A stretch of 64,000 nucleotides of DNA from Pyrus communis. Its lineage: Eukaryota > Streptophyta > Magnoliopsida > Rosales > Rosaceae. Below the pieces are notes generated by a model. The model saw only the letters and a list, made by a program, of their open reading frames with translations. It had not been told where the DNA came from and did no database searches. A program made the translations under genes and the position numbers. Positions 10,947 through 22,639 of the stretch are shown here, piece after piece (position 1 is the first letter of the stretch; each line of letters begins with the position of its first letter). Where the stretch lies: assembly GCF_963583255.1 (NCBI RefSeq), contig NC_084815.1, positions 15,981,807 through 16,045,806 of the forward strand, given 5' to 3'.

Positions 10947-11850
10947 GCTCGTTTATGTAACTGTAATTAAAATAGGAAGAAGTAAATTGAGGAGAAATTG
11001 AATTAAGGAGGAGTTGAAATGACGAGGAATTGGAATCAAATTCTTGTTGAAGCTGTTTACTTAAATGTTATGGAATCAAAGTAGGAATAAAATTGATTTT
11101 ATATGAGGTATTTACTAATTCACTTGAATCGGAGTATAAATCAATATGATTATTAAATTACCCTTATCTTTTTTATTTAATCTTTATATTTATTTTTCAT
11201 AACATTTTAAATAATTATTTTTATTTGTTTGATTAAAGTGGAGTTAAAAAACCCTAGCCAAATCATCTTCTCCGCAGACCAAACAAGTTAAAAATTTATA
11301 ACCCACTCATCCCCCAGTACACCCAGGAAAGCCACTAAATAAGATTATAATCCACCAAACAAGATTATAACTCCCATCAGCCCCTGCATTTTTAAAATCT
11401 TCAAATCCTCTATTTCTCATCGTAAAGGTCACTCCAATTTTTTTCTTCGGTTACACGCTCTAAAATATTCAAAATCCTATTTAGGGTACTTTCTTCACCT
11501 AAGTTTTTCTCGCAGATTCCTATTATTTTCCCGGCATCCAAACAGGGAATAGACTTTTTTCTCTGGAATGAGCCAGCAAGAGAGAAGCATATCCACCGCC
11601 TGCTGAGGCAGCAAGCGAGAGGGCAGAATAGGAAGAAAAAATGCATTCCTGATTCCTTTACTCTCACAAAATTCAAATACCTCATCTATTCAGAGAATCC
11701 TACTCCTCCAATTTCAGGAATTGAATTCCTTATTTTGGATGGGGTCCACCACATTGTTGATTCCCCAGTATTTATTAAACACATGAGTAATCCGTAATCG
11801 GAATTCAATTATGTTATTTGATTACCATTACCCTTTAGTAAACGCACTCT
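10947..11850. mobile_element. PIF/Harbinger-like non-autonomous element
   Basis: The right end (minus-strand reading GAGTGCGTTTACTAAAGGG) and left end (GCTCGTTTATGTAACTG) are imperfect inverted repeats. TTA lies to the right (11851-11853) and TTG to the left (10944-10946), consistent with a decayed 3-bp target duplication. Internal words (gaattccgattacgg, gttgaagctgtttac) match the element at 38303-40595 in opposite orientation, so both belong to one family. No transposase is visible. Confidence 0.65.
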
Positions 11851-12125
11851 TAGTACATTGTCTTGACTTATAAAATTATCAGAGAGGCGGCCAAATGACA
11901 CTTTCATAACACCGATATTGTCCCAAATTTGTTAATTACCACCTGCACAGTTCGACAATGGTGGAGTTTTCACAAAAGACTTCGGTATTTAAACTCTTTT
12001 TTTCTCCTTCATTATGCCCATGTGGGATATTTCAACATACATGTACTACTCACGGATGTCAATATAACATTCAAGACTAATAATACAATGTTTCCTGAAA
12101 AAAGGTTAAGATACGTGTGTTCTGT
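11851..12125. other. Spacer, no gene seen
   Basis: AT-rich sequence. The phrase cgatattgtccca near 11912 echoes the direct repeats that follow. Confidence 0.4.
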
Positions 12126-12690
12126 GAAATTTTATAGGCCCAAGCATGGTCTACCACCAATATCAACGATATTGTCCCAATTAGCCATCTATTACTAGGT
12201 GTTGGATTTTATCATAAAAAGCCTTAGTAATATTAGGGGTGGAAACTCTCATATATTAATTGTATATTCTTTTATCATATAACCGATGTGGAATCCTATT
12301 CTCCAATATGCCCTCTCCCGAGTGACCCCACACAGGGTCATAAGGGAAACCAATTCCCACATCGGGAACTAGTCAAGTCATTACACTGGAGCTAACACAA
12401 CTTTTCCAGAGCCCGATAATCATTCAAATATTAGGGCCAACGTAACTTTCGAGGGCCCAGTCATTTAGTACCTTAAGTTGGTGCTAGTGCAAGTTTTCGA
12501 AAACCCAACTTAAGGAGGTACATTCGAGCACAGTAAATCGGACCCAGAATGTGTTGAAAGAATAGCTTGGTCTAATACCATGTGAAACTTTATAGGCCCA
12601 AACATGGTCTACCACCAATATCACTGATATTGTCCCAACTTAACCACTGATTACTAGGTGTTGCGTTTTATTGCATAACGCTTCGATGAT
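12126..12690. repeat. Pair of about 95-bp direct repeats (TRIM-like?)
   Basis: The block beginning gtgaaattttataggccc at about 12124-12220 recurs as gtgaaactttataggccc at about 12575-12683, roughly 450 bp on. The spacer holds ccgatgtgg and cccacatcggg words. The spacing and style suggest a terminal-repeat-in-miniature retrotransposon or solo pieces of one, but no primer site or TG..CA ends could be fixed. Confidence 0.5.
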
Positions 12691-12727
12691 AAACTAGTAT
12701 ATCATTGAACCATAAATTTTTTAAGAG

Positions 12728-13113
12728 GCTATGCAAGATGTAGGTTGGCAAAAATCTATGAAGGAAGAAACGTTAGTAATTGAGAAGAATTCCAAATGGG
12801 AATTGGTGGACAGGCCTATTGACAAAGATGTCATAGGTGTCAAGTGGATTAACAAGACAGTTTAATTTGGATGGGTCATTCCAAAAGAAGAGGGCAAGGC
12901 TAGTTGAAAAGAGCTACTCACAAAAACCTGGAGTAGATTTTAATGAAACTTTCACACCATTGGCAAGACTTAAAATCTATTCGGATCCTAAAGGTATTGG
13001 AGCTACTAGGCATATTAAACTCAAGAATTACTTCTCAAGTTGTTGATATATTCACCAAAGCATTGTCAAATACCGAGTTTCAATACTTGAAAACACTCGA
13101 GAAAGTTCAATGT
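12728..13113 (+). pseudogene. Ty1/copia pol fragment
   Basis: Reads KWELVDRPIDKDVIGVKWI, then after a frameshift LDGSFQKKRARLVEKSYSQ and PGVDFNETFTPLARL. This is the start of the copia reverse transcriptase. The next pieces, GIGATRHIKLK and SQVVDIFTKALSNTEFQYL, belong to the RNase H end. About 400 residues between them are therefore gone. No LTRs are visible around it. This is a different copia copy from the one at 1740-5518. Confidence 0.85.
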
Positions 13114-14652
13114 TAAATATCAGTTAACGTTCAGTTATAATTATAACAACAACAAATGTTCTTTTGTGTAATATTCCTTATGTGACTATTGTGACTTTGT
13201 GAAGGTGTTTCCTTCTTTTCAAACGGGCAAGGCCGAGATAACGATTTTTTGTTCATTTTCTATTTCGGTGCGAGGTGTGCCACCACCACGCTACATATTT
13301 GGCTTGGATGGAATGTCTGTGTTTGAAGTCACGAATCTGACTTCTAACCAAGCGACTGAACGGCCAAGCAAGGAACCTCTTCTTAGCATAGGTCCCTCGC
13401 TCCTTTATGATCAAGGGTGGTTAGAGCAGATTTGTATATTTTGTGATTTTGGGTTAACAGATGCAAAGGAATGTAAAGGTGCAAGAAATTAAAGTGTAAG
13501 AATGTAAAGTGAGATAATATAAGAGAACAATAACGTAAAAAACAAAAAGGTGAAAGTAGAAAGTAAATAGGCTTGAAGAAAAGTGCGATAAAAATAAACG
13601 AACTTGAATTAAAATTAAATAGAAATAACAAGATAAAATGAAGTGCTTAGACCATCTACGTGGAATGTCATGTAATCAAATTAAAGGTAGAAGCAAACTC
13701 CAACCGATAAGTCAATCCTATGTGGATTGACATATGAGAAAAGGGGGTGTCAAATAATTTTTAATTATTTTATCGTGTGGGTCCTATTAATGTACCAATT
13801 ATAGATCATGAAAATTTATTTTAATTGATTACTTTTTAAAATAGGTCCTATAAATATCATTTATAACCAAAAAAACAAAAAAAAACAAAAAAAAAAAAAA
13901 AAACCATATCGGTTGGAAAAACAGAAAATCTGACATTTTCACGTCAACCAGCAAATTAACATTTGACATTTATCTTTTGACATCTCTATTGAAGATATAA
14001 ATCTTGAAACTATAAACTTACATGAACTAAGAATTTGACAAGTAAACGACCTGCGGCCGTAAATTAAAACCTAGACAAGGTAAAGGATGAGAAGAATATG
14101 AAATTTAGTGTGTTGATCGAGGGATCCAACTTCATGTCTTAAAGCTTCATATTTATAGAACAACCATTCGTCCTAAATCGGCCATTTGTTTGGCTTGTAA
14201 GTCTTGCCTTATTGAAAAGCCCTTCCTTCCGCAGCCACCTTAATCTTAGGATATGATGGCCACAAAATCAACTCACTTTCGAATATTCATGCCTTTTGGG
14301 TTGATTGATTTTGCCCATGTGCTAATATCCTCAAATTAAGCCAGGATATCAGGAATGATATCTTCTATAAGTAACCAAGTCCAACATGGAAATCGGTTAT
14401 CACCACTTACAACTCAAAACACTCTCTGTTCGGTTTTTCTCAAACTATATTTCTGACTTAGGCATCAAAGGTCATTTGGCAAACACCGTGCCCTTTTTTC
14501 CTTGGGTGTTCGCTAATGAGCCTATCAGTGTTCATTGTTTTGAAGGTGTGACTTTTGTCAATCCACCATTGGTGAAAATTTTCATCACACCAAACAAATT
14601 TTTTAAGTTCTAAAAGCAATTTAGGAAATTATTTGTCATATTTGGCCATGCA
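13114..14652. other. Intergenic stretch without a supported gene
   Basis: Contains open stretches of 75-97 codons (13199-13492, 14386-14613) with no recognisable motif. A poly(A) run lies near 13876-13903. Nothing here supports a gene. Bases 14645-14652 (GCCATGCA) are the left target duplication of the next element. Confidence 0.5.
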
Positions 14653-15422
14653 CAGTGACGAAACTACATAGGGGCGAGGAGTGGCGTCCTCCCCTCCCCT
14701 CACTGGAAATCAAGCCCAGAAGCGGTGGTTCCACCCCTCTAGTCCCATCGAAAGTGATGAAGTTCTATATTTTATGGGTTCATTGCTGCTATGCAACTAT
14801 GCTGCATGCAAGTTCCTTTTTTATTTTTGTGAAAACCAGGCCAAAACGACGTCGTTTTGGTACTGGTTAAAAAAATTTAAAAACTCCCTTCAATGGGACG
14901 ACATCGTTTAGGTTATTGAGTTAAAACAAAAATTAAATAATTAAAGGAGACCACTCGTCCCCCGGTTCCTTCACTATCCCAGACCCCATTCTTTCCGATT
15001 TCAAAACAATCGAAGAGTAGTAGCTCCCCAAATACCAGCGGCAACATCCTATTAGCCTTCCCTGCTTCCAAAGTTCAAGCCACCTCCTTGCACCCTGGTT
15101 CCAGCTTCTAGGTGCCATCCTTTGGCTTGGTTGGCCACTTCTCTCCAAATTTTTAGATGAAATCTTTAATTTCTAAATTTATATTATCCCTAACCCTAAT
15201 TCATTATTTAATACAAAATTTTGTTTAATTTATATAGAATCATAGAGTAGTTGATCAACATGGTTAATGAATATTAATTATGGATTATTGACAAGAAATT
15301 CTATAATTATTGATTACTGAAATTGTTATTTAGGGTAAAAATTGAAATTTTTATTATAGATTAATTGATTATTGATATTGATTAATTGAATTTTTGTTTA
15401 TTGAATAATTTATATGATTATT

Positions 15423-17718
15423 TGTGACAGCACGTCCCGAATTATTTTATCGATGGCGTGAAATGACGATTTTACCCTTGGACGTTAATTGGTGTCATGG
15501 GTGATTTGTTTTTTTTATTGGTGACTCAGCTGGACTCACACACTCACATGCACCCATGCCTTTCCCGTTGACCTCTCTCTCTCCTCTCTCTCAGATTTTC
15601 TTCCATCTCCATAGAAACCGTACGGACAAACCTTTAACCAACCATTTCAGGCACGAATCGAGGATTTGAAGGTTGGTTTTGAACTCCTTGCAAGTCTAGG
15701 AGTTGATCCATACCTTTGTTTGAACTTAAAACCTTCGAAAACCCTAGTTTCTCATGAGCTCCAATTTAGGTACTGTTCATGCACACATAAATGTAAAGTT
15801 TCTGGAAGATTCAAAATTTATAGGAAGCTTTAGAACACTCTCACAAAGCTCAGAGAAGAAAAACGAGGTGTTTTGGAAGTCGGGAAGTTGGGTTTAGCAA
15901 GTTTCAAGTTTTGGCCGAATTATCGAGGGTTCTCCGGCGAGATTCCGTGGATTTCAGGGTTTGAAATTGGTAAGGTTTTGTTCTTCTTGTTGTAAGCTTT
16001 AATTTGAGACAAATTTCATGGATTTTGGTTAAGAATTGAAGAAGATATGAAGTTTTGAAGTTTTTCCAGAAACCGACGAAAATTTAAGTTGCAAACGGCG
16101 GCGTTGACGGCGGTGGACGGCGACGACCGGCGAGACTCACCGGAGAAGACGAAGAATATTTCGTCAACTTCGATGGAATATACTAACGACATCAGGTATA
16201 TATAACGGTATATTCCATTTTTGAACGGAATATTCCCTAACGTCGTTAGGGTCTCAGTCCGTGTGCCAGGCACATGCCTGCGCTTGGCCAACGCGTCGGC
16301 CATGCCTTGGCCCGTGTGTGGTAGCGCATGGGTGGTCGAAAAATTATTTTAAAAATATGAGGATGTTCATGAGGTTGAGTAGATCACGTTGGCATATTCA
16401 AACACCCCATTTGAGCATTGTATGAGAAGTTATTAGCTAGTTTTGTTTATGTGCTTTAAATTAACGTTTATATAGTTGTTTTGCATATAGGTGAGACCTA
16501 TCCTCAGGACGAGCATAGTCAATCGAGGCTTGGGAGCTACAACCCTTCCACATACCAGTGAGTAGGCTTTTGGTTTTCCGTATATACCTATATACTTGGT
16601 ATTTTTCCCAGAAAATGAATTTGAATAATTATACATCTTGAATGCCATGCAAAATATCTGCCTATTTTACTCATGCATTAGTAGTTGCATATATTTATGA
16701 TTGGTGCTGCTGACACACAGGTAAGTGCCAGGTAAGTTTATAGATTATAATTGTGAGATTGATGATTATGTGAGATGTGTTGAGAGCTCATAAACCTGCA
16801 CTCCGGTGTTAGTGCTCCCGCCCAGAGTCAAGGCGCAGTCTTTCACGTGATGTTCACCTCCCGCACCATTCGCTTATCTTGGACCCAAGTTAGGTGCACA
16901 TTCTTGTCGTACAGACCACTATAGGTGGTTCCAACTCATAGGTGACCTGAGATTATTCGCACAGTCTTCACGTGATTGTAGCACTTGAGTGTATTTATTT
17001 ACACCCAGTCCTATCGTACAAACCACTTTAGGTAGTTTCAACTCGTGTGCAGGTATATTTGTTGAGATGTGGATTTGGGTTGTACAGGTCATGTTAGGTG
17101 ACACCGGCTAGATAGATAAGCTCTAGATTCAACTGTATAGGTCACGTTAGGTGACTCTGACTGACATATCATTTGCATTGATTAATATCACCTGGCTTAC
17201 ATATTTTATGCTGAGACATTCGACATGGCATATTTGTGAATTATGTTATTCTAAGCATGGTTGTGGTATAGATACATATAATCCATTTTCTGGGAAATTA
17301 TACAGGTTTTACGGCGAGGGGTTACTATCATTGGTAATTGAAATGATTTTGAAAAGCTTTGTTTTTGCCCACTCACAATTTCTATTTTGCACCCCTCCAA
17401 GTTCTAGTTAGGAGTGGTTTTTGGTGGCTTGCGAGGAATCCGCGACAGTTCTGACCGATTATCACCATTGTATGGTCACCTTTGGGTGTTGTATAATATA
17501 ATTAGTATTTGTCTTGCTGGACTGCACTTAGGCTATTTATACTCTGGTTGTGTATTTCACACTTAATCTCGCACTAGCACCTTTTCTTAGCTAGTACTGC
17601 TAGTAGTTGGTTTTTGTTTATTCGCATTTTTATTATCATTTTGCTTCGGCATTGTGCACATGGTTACGTCACTCTCACGTGACAGCCAGCACGCCTTGAT
17701 TTAGGTTGGGGTGTGTCA
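15423..17718 (+). repeat. Gypsy 5' LTR
   Basis: 2296 bp, TGTGACAGC to GGGGTGTGTCA. It contains a TC-rich stretch near 15570-15595, a GC-rich block with an inverted motif (aacggtatattcc/ggaatattccctaac) near 16205-16245, and phrases repeated about every 100-150 bp (e.g. taggtggttccaactc, 16923 and 17031). The open stretches inside it are also present, altered, in the 3' LTR and are not genes. Confidence 0.93.
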
Positions 17719-17720
17719 GT

Positions 17721-17732
17721 TGGTATCAGAGC
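17721..17732 (+). other. Gypsy primer binding site (tRNA-iMet)
   Basis: Perfect TGGTATCAGAGC two bases after the 5' LTR; minus-strand cDNA synthesis would start here. Confidence 0.95.
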
Positions 17733-17797
17733 CTAGGTTTGGCAGTCCTGCATATTTTGTGTGTATTCTAATCATTTTGGTGTCTTCTGTCAGAACT

Positions 17798-18790
17798 ATG
17801 TCGCCTCGTAAAGAGCCACTTTGTTCAGCTGAGCCTAGTTTCCCTGATATAGCTCAGTTAAGGGAAGCTATTGCTACTGCTATTCAGTTTGCGCTTCGCC
17901 TTCCTCAAAGGACACCCTTGGAGACTATGTAGAATTTAAAGTTGGATAAGTTTGAGGGTAATGAAGGTCATGAAAGGGCAGAGAGGTGGCTCGACCATCT
18001 TGAAAAGACTTTTTGAATTTTGTAGAGTCAAGGGAATCTTCCTTATGAAAGGTGGGTCGAGACAACTACATGGTTCTTAGGTAAAGAACCAGCATCCTGG
18101 TGGAAACAGGAGGCTTATCCGATGACACTAGAGGAAGCAGCTGGCTGGGAAGTGTTTAAGCAGTTGTTTCAAAGAAGGTTTATTCCCCCTGAGTATATTG
18201 ATCGCAAGAAGCAAGAATTTATTCAATTGAGACAGGGGAAGCTGACGGCGAATGAGTTGTCTAGCTATGATTCGGAAGTTGCTGCTCATCCAGTTGAGAT
18301 GCTTCGTCGTTTCAGATTGGGTACTAAGAAGAAGTAGCATTCTCTGGCGATCACTACTCTTTATGCTTCTTACCAGGAGTTCTATGAGATTTTTTTTAGG
18401 ATTGAGGATTCAAAGAATATGCCTAGTGAGAGTGAGGAAGAAGAAAATGACGGCAATCAGAAGAAAGATGATAAACGTAAAGGTCAAGTATCTCAATGAC
18501 CTCGCAAGACTCAGATCTTTAAGCGAAATAGAGCTAGTTCCAGTTCTTCCAACAGGGGTTTTAGTGCCATTGGTTAAGGAAGAGGTGGTAGATTTTCTAG
18601 GAGTCCTAGATTCGAGAGACAGGGGGACGCTAGTAGAGAAAGAGCTCCGTTGTGCCGCAAATGTAACAATAGGCATTTTGGAGAGTGTAGATGGGGCAGC
18701 AGTGGATGCTTTACATTGGACAGTTGGGACATAGAGCTGTAAGTTGTCCTTAGAATCAGCAAAGGCCTCAGCAGCCTTCCTTGCCACCAC
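17798..18790 (+). pseudogene. Gypsy gag, broken
   Basis: The ATG at 17798 opens MSPRKEPLCSAEPSFPD. TAG at 17930 interrupts it, and further stops lie near 18016, 18335 and 18498. The capsid core is clear: FEGNEGHERAERWLDHLEK, PASWWKQEAYPMT, then WEVFKQLFQRRFIPP and RQGKLTANELSSYDSE. A Ser/Arg/Gly-rich linker leads to a zinc knuckle (CRKCNNRHFGECRWG, about 18650-18700). This would be the structural protein of the virus-like particle. It now needs several sense changes to be read through and cannot be made intact. Confidence 0.88.
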
Positions 18791-19195
18791 CAGCGCCGAT
18801 CCAGTAAGTTCCAGGGTCTGATAGTTATGGTCAATGGGTCGTGGTGATGCTTACCATTATCAGGGTGACCCAGTTCCTTATGCTCCAAGACCATATCAGT
18901 ATTCCCAGGATCCTAATTACCAGAGTGGGTATCCTCAGTATTCTGGAGGTTATACGCCGTATCCTCCCATTCCAGCTGGTGGATCTCAATGGTATCAGGG
19001 AGGACAGCCCCAGCAAGGAGAGATTGCTTCCAGTAGTGCAGGATCTTCAAGGTAGTCTGGTCAGCCTAGTCAGGGGCGAAGTGTGCAGGGTCGAGGTGGT
19101 CAGACTAACAGAGGTCGTGGTGGACGACAGTAGACCTAGGGGCGTATCCACAACATCACATTGCAGGATGCTTAGAATAATCCTGACTTAGTCAT

Positions 19196-21175
19196 GGGTA
19201 CGTTAAATATTCTTGGTCACTTTGCTAGAGTGTTAATTGATTGTGGTGCTACACATTCTATCATTTCTCATACATTTGCTCAAGTGATGTAACCTCATCC
19301 TACACCTTTAGGGTATGATTTAGAGTTTTCTATGCCTAGAGGGGAGAGATGTTATGTTGATTGTGTATATCCAGGATGTCTAGTGATGGTGAAGGATATG
19401 GTTATGCCAGCTAACCTTATCCCATTAGATATTGTTGATTTTGATATGATTTTGGGCACATATTGGTTGCATTATAATCGTGCCAATATAGATTGCTACG
19501 GGAAAACAGTTACTTTCCATCATCTTGGATTACCTATGGTTACTTTTGTGGGTGAACAGAGTTGGATGAGGCATGGTGTTATTTCTGTTGTGGGAGCAAA
19601 AAGATTATTATCAAAATGTTGCCAGGGATATTTAGCTCATGTGGTGTTGAATGATGTTGCTTCTAGTAGTGTGGAGGATGTGCGAGTAGTCAGGTATTTT
19701 CCTGACGTATTCCCTGATAATTTAATTGGATTGCCGCCAAACCGAGATGTGGAGTTCACTATTGATTTGCTTCCAGGTACATATCCTATATCATTGACTC
19801 TTTATCGAATGGCTCCTGCTGAATTGAGGGAATTGAAAATTCAGTTGCAGGAATTAGTTGATAAAGGTTTTATTTGGTCTAGTACTTCATCCTGGGGAGC
19901 TCCAGTGTTATTTGTGAGGAAGAAAGACGGGACCTTGAGGCTATGCATTGATTATCGGCAATTAAATCGGGTAACAATTAAAAACTGTTATCCATTGTTG
20001 CATATAGATGATTTGTTTGATCAGCTTCGAGGTGCCTGTGTATTTTCTAAGATTGATTTGAGGTCTAGTTATTACCAATTGAAGATCAGTAGTGAGGATG
20101 TCCCTAAGACAGCTTTTAAGACTCATTATGGTCATTACGAGTTTTTGGTGATGCCATTCAGATTAACGAATGCACTAGGAGCCTTTATGGATTTGATGAA
20201 TCGAGTATTCCAGCCATATTTAGACAGGTTTGTCATTGTCTTTATTGACGATATTCTGGTATGCTCTAAGTCTAAATCAGAGCATGTGCAACTTCTCACT
20301 TTGGTGTTGAAGAGATTAAGGGAACACCAATTGTATGCTAAGTTTAGCAAATGCCAATTTTGGTTGGATCAAGTGGCATTTTTGGGACACATCATATCTG
20401 CTCAAGGTATTCAGGTGAATCCTCAAAAGGTAGCAGCGGTGGAGAATTGGGAGCAACCTCGAACCGTCACTATGGTACGGAGTTTTCTTGGCTTAGCAGG
20501 ATATTACAGACGGTTTGTTAAAGATTTTTCAGTCGTTGCTTTGCCACTGACAAGATTGACTAGAAAAGAGGTTAAATTTGAGTGGGATGATAATTCTGAG
20601 CAGAGTTTCCAGCAGTTGAAGTATTATCTCACTCATGCACCTGTTTTAGCACTCCCAGATGATAGTGGTAATTTTGAGGTCAACAGTGATGCTTCCTTGA
20701 ATGGTCTGGGATGTGTGCTAATGCAACATGGTAGGGTGATTCCTATGCTTCACGATAATTAAAGTCTCATGAGAGGAATTACCCTACACATGATTTGGAG
20801 TTAACAACCATTATTTTTGCCCTGAAGATTTGGAGACATTATCTTTACGGAGAAAAATGTAAGATTTTTACAAATCATAAGAGTCTTCAATATCTCTTCA
20901 CTCAGAGGGATCTTAATCTTCGACAGTGGAGACGGTTGGAACTGCTTAGTGATTATGATTGCACGAATGATTGTCACCCTGGTCGTGCAAATGTGGTAGC
21001 TGATGCACTTAGCAGAAAATCTCAAGGCTGTATTAACACTTTGTATGCTTGTCATGTTCCTCTTCTGGCAGACTTGAGATCAACTGGAGTGAAGTTAGGG
21101 GTAGAAGATCGGGAGGAAGCCTTACTTGCTAATTTTCAAGTTAGGCCAATTTTAATTGATCGTGTACTTGAAGCC
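19196..21175 (+). pseudogene. Gypsy protease, reverse transcriptase and RNase H, broken
   Basis: The protease motif is LIDCGATHSI near 19234-19263; the usual D-S/T-G is D-C-G here. After a stop at 19289-19291 a 476-codon open stretch (19332-20762) covers the end of protease and the reverse transcriptase. It includes the RT entry PCSL-type region [37 protein letters not shown] and the catalytic FIDDIL (near 20240; catalytic Asp pair intact). A frameshift near 20745 followed by a TAA breaks RNase H, which resumes at 20795 ([32 protein letters not shown]). It would copy element RNA into DNA, but the reading frame is broken. Confidence 0.93.
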
Positions 21176-21179
21176 TAGA

Positions 21180-22583
21180 TGGATGATTAGGAAGTCCAGG
21201 AGTTAATTGAAGCCAGAAGTCAGGGGAAAAAGAAAGATCTTAGAGTTTGAGAAGCTGATGGCATGCTTATGCAGGAGAGTAGAATGTATGTGCCGAATAA
21301 TTTGGAATTTAAGTAAGCAATTCTTGATGAAGCGCATTGTTCGGCTTATGCGATGCATCTAGAAGGTACTAAAATGTATCATATCATTCAACCATTTTAT
21401 TATTAGTCGGGTATGAAAAGAGAAATTGCTAAGTATGTGAGTAGGTGTGCCATTTGTCAGCAACTTAAAGCTGAAAGGAAGAAGTTGTTTGGGTTGATGC
21501 AGCTGCTTCCCGTTCCACAGTAGAAATGGGAAAACATTATTATGGACTTTGTGTACAAGCTTCCTCGTACAAATAATGGTTATGACGGCATCTAGGTGAT
21601 AGTTGATCAGCTTATTAAGTCAGCACATTTTATTCGAGTGAGGGAGAAGTATTCTTTAAGTCAATTAGCTGAATTATTTATATCGAAGATTATGAAGTAT
21701 CATGGAGTTCCTATTGGTATTGTCTCAGATCGTGATCCCAGGTTTACTTCTAAGTTCTGAGTGGCATTTCAGGAGGCTTTGGGATCAAGGTTACTTTATA
21801 GTACAGCATATCATCCCCAGACAGATAAACAATCAGAGAGGACCATTCAGATGTTAGAGGATATGTTAAGATCTTCGGTATTGCAATTTGGTGACGTTTG
21901 GCACAAGCGGTTGGATTTAATGGAATTTGCCTACAACAACAGCTTTCATTCAAGTATTGGCATGGCACCATTTGAGGCACTTTATGGCAAATCTTGTCAT
22001 ACACCTTTATGTTGGTCAGAGGTTGGTGAAAGAGTTTTGGAGGGCCCTGAGATAGTGGAGGAGACTACTCAGAATATTCAGGTGATTAAGTCTAACCTGA
22101 AAGCGGCCCAGGATTGACAGAAGAGCTTATCAGATAAACATGTCACTGACCGGGTGTATAATGTAGGTGATTGGGTGTTTTTGAAGTTACCGTGGATAGG
22201 TGTTGTATGGTTCGGGAAGAAAGGCAAGCTAAGTCCTAGGTACATCGGACCGTATACAATCACCGAGTGAGTCGGTGAAGTTGCGTATAGGCTTGAGTTG
22301 CCTTTAGAGTTGTCTAAAGTGCATAATGTTTTTCAGGTGTCCATGCTTCGTCACTATGTTTCTGATTCGTCGCATATGATACCTCATCAACCTTTGGAAA
22401 TTAATCAGGATTTGACTTATGACAAGGAGCCAGTGACTATTCTAGATTGGAAAGAAAGGGTTCTGAGGAACAAGATTGTGAGATTAGTGAAACTTTTGTG
22501 GAGAAATCACTCATTTGAGGAGGCCACTTAGGAGACAAATGATCGGATGAGGGATATGTATCCAAGGTTGTTTTATGATTACT
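21180..22583 (+). pseudogene. Gypsy integrase with chromodomain-like tail, broken
   Basis: The zinc-binding HHCC region is seen as HCSAYAMHLEGTKMYHI and CAICQQLKAERKK. The catalytic core includes IIMDFVYKLPR (first Asp), IVSDRDPRFTSKF (second Asp) and STAYHPQTDKQSERTIQ (Glu). The C-terminal part includes VGDWVFLKLPW and LSPRYIGPYTI, then ILDWKERVLRNK and VKLLWRNHSFEEAT, which matches the chromodomain-like end of chromovirus integrases. Stops at about 21403, 21521, 21593, 21758, 22115, 22267 and 22529 mostly replace expected Trp, Arg or Gln codons. The chromodomain would steer insertion towards marked chromatin. Confidence 0.92.
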
Positions 22584-22627
22584 AGTGGTTTGTATTTGTT
22601 GTGTACATTTCGGGACAAAATTTTCTT

Positions 22628-22639
22628 AAGGGGGTAGGT
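22628..22639 (+). other. Gypsy polypurine tract
   Basis: aagggggtaggt lies immediately before the 3' LTR; it is the expected primer for plus-strand DNA. Confidence 0.8.

Noticed and set aside
12230..12570. Possible Cassandra TRIM (5S-like LTR)
   Set aside because: The ccgatgtgg phrases are suggestive, but no 5S rRNA promoter-like core was seen.
16016..16303. 95-codon minus-strand open stretch, repeated in part at 23253-23441
   Set aside because: Present in both LTRs because the LTRs are copies; no motif and not conserved in frame length.
18252..18894. Overlapping long frames on both strands (160, 126 and 106 codons)
   Set aside because: Shadows of the gypsy gag; the true frame carries the capsid and zinc-knuckle motifs.
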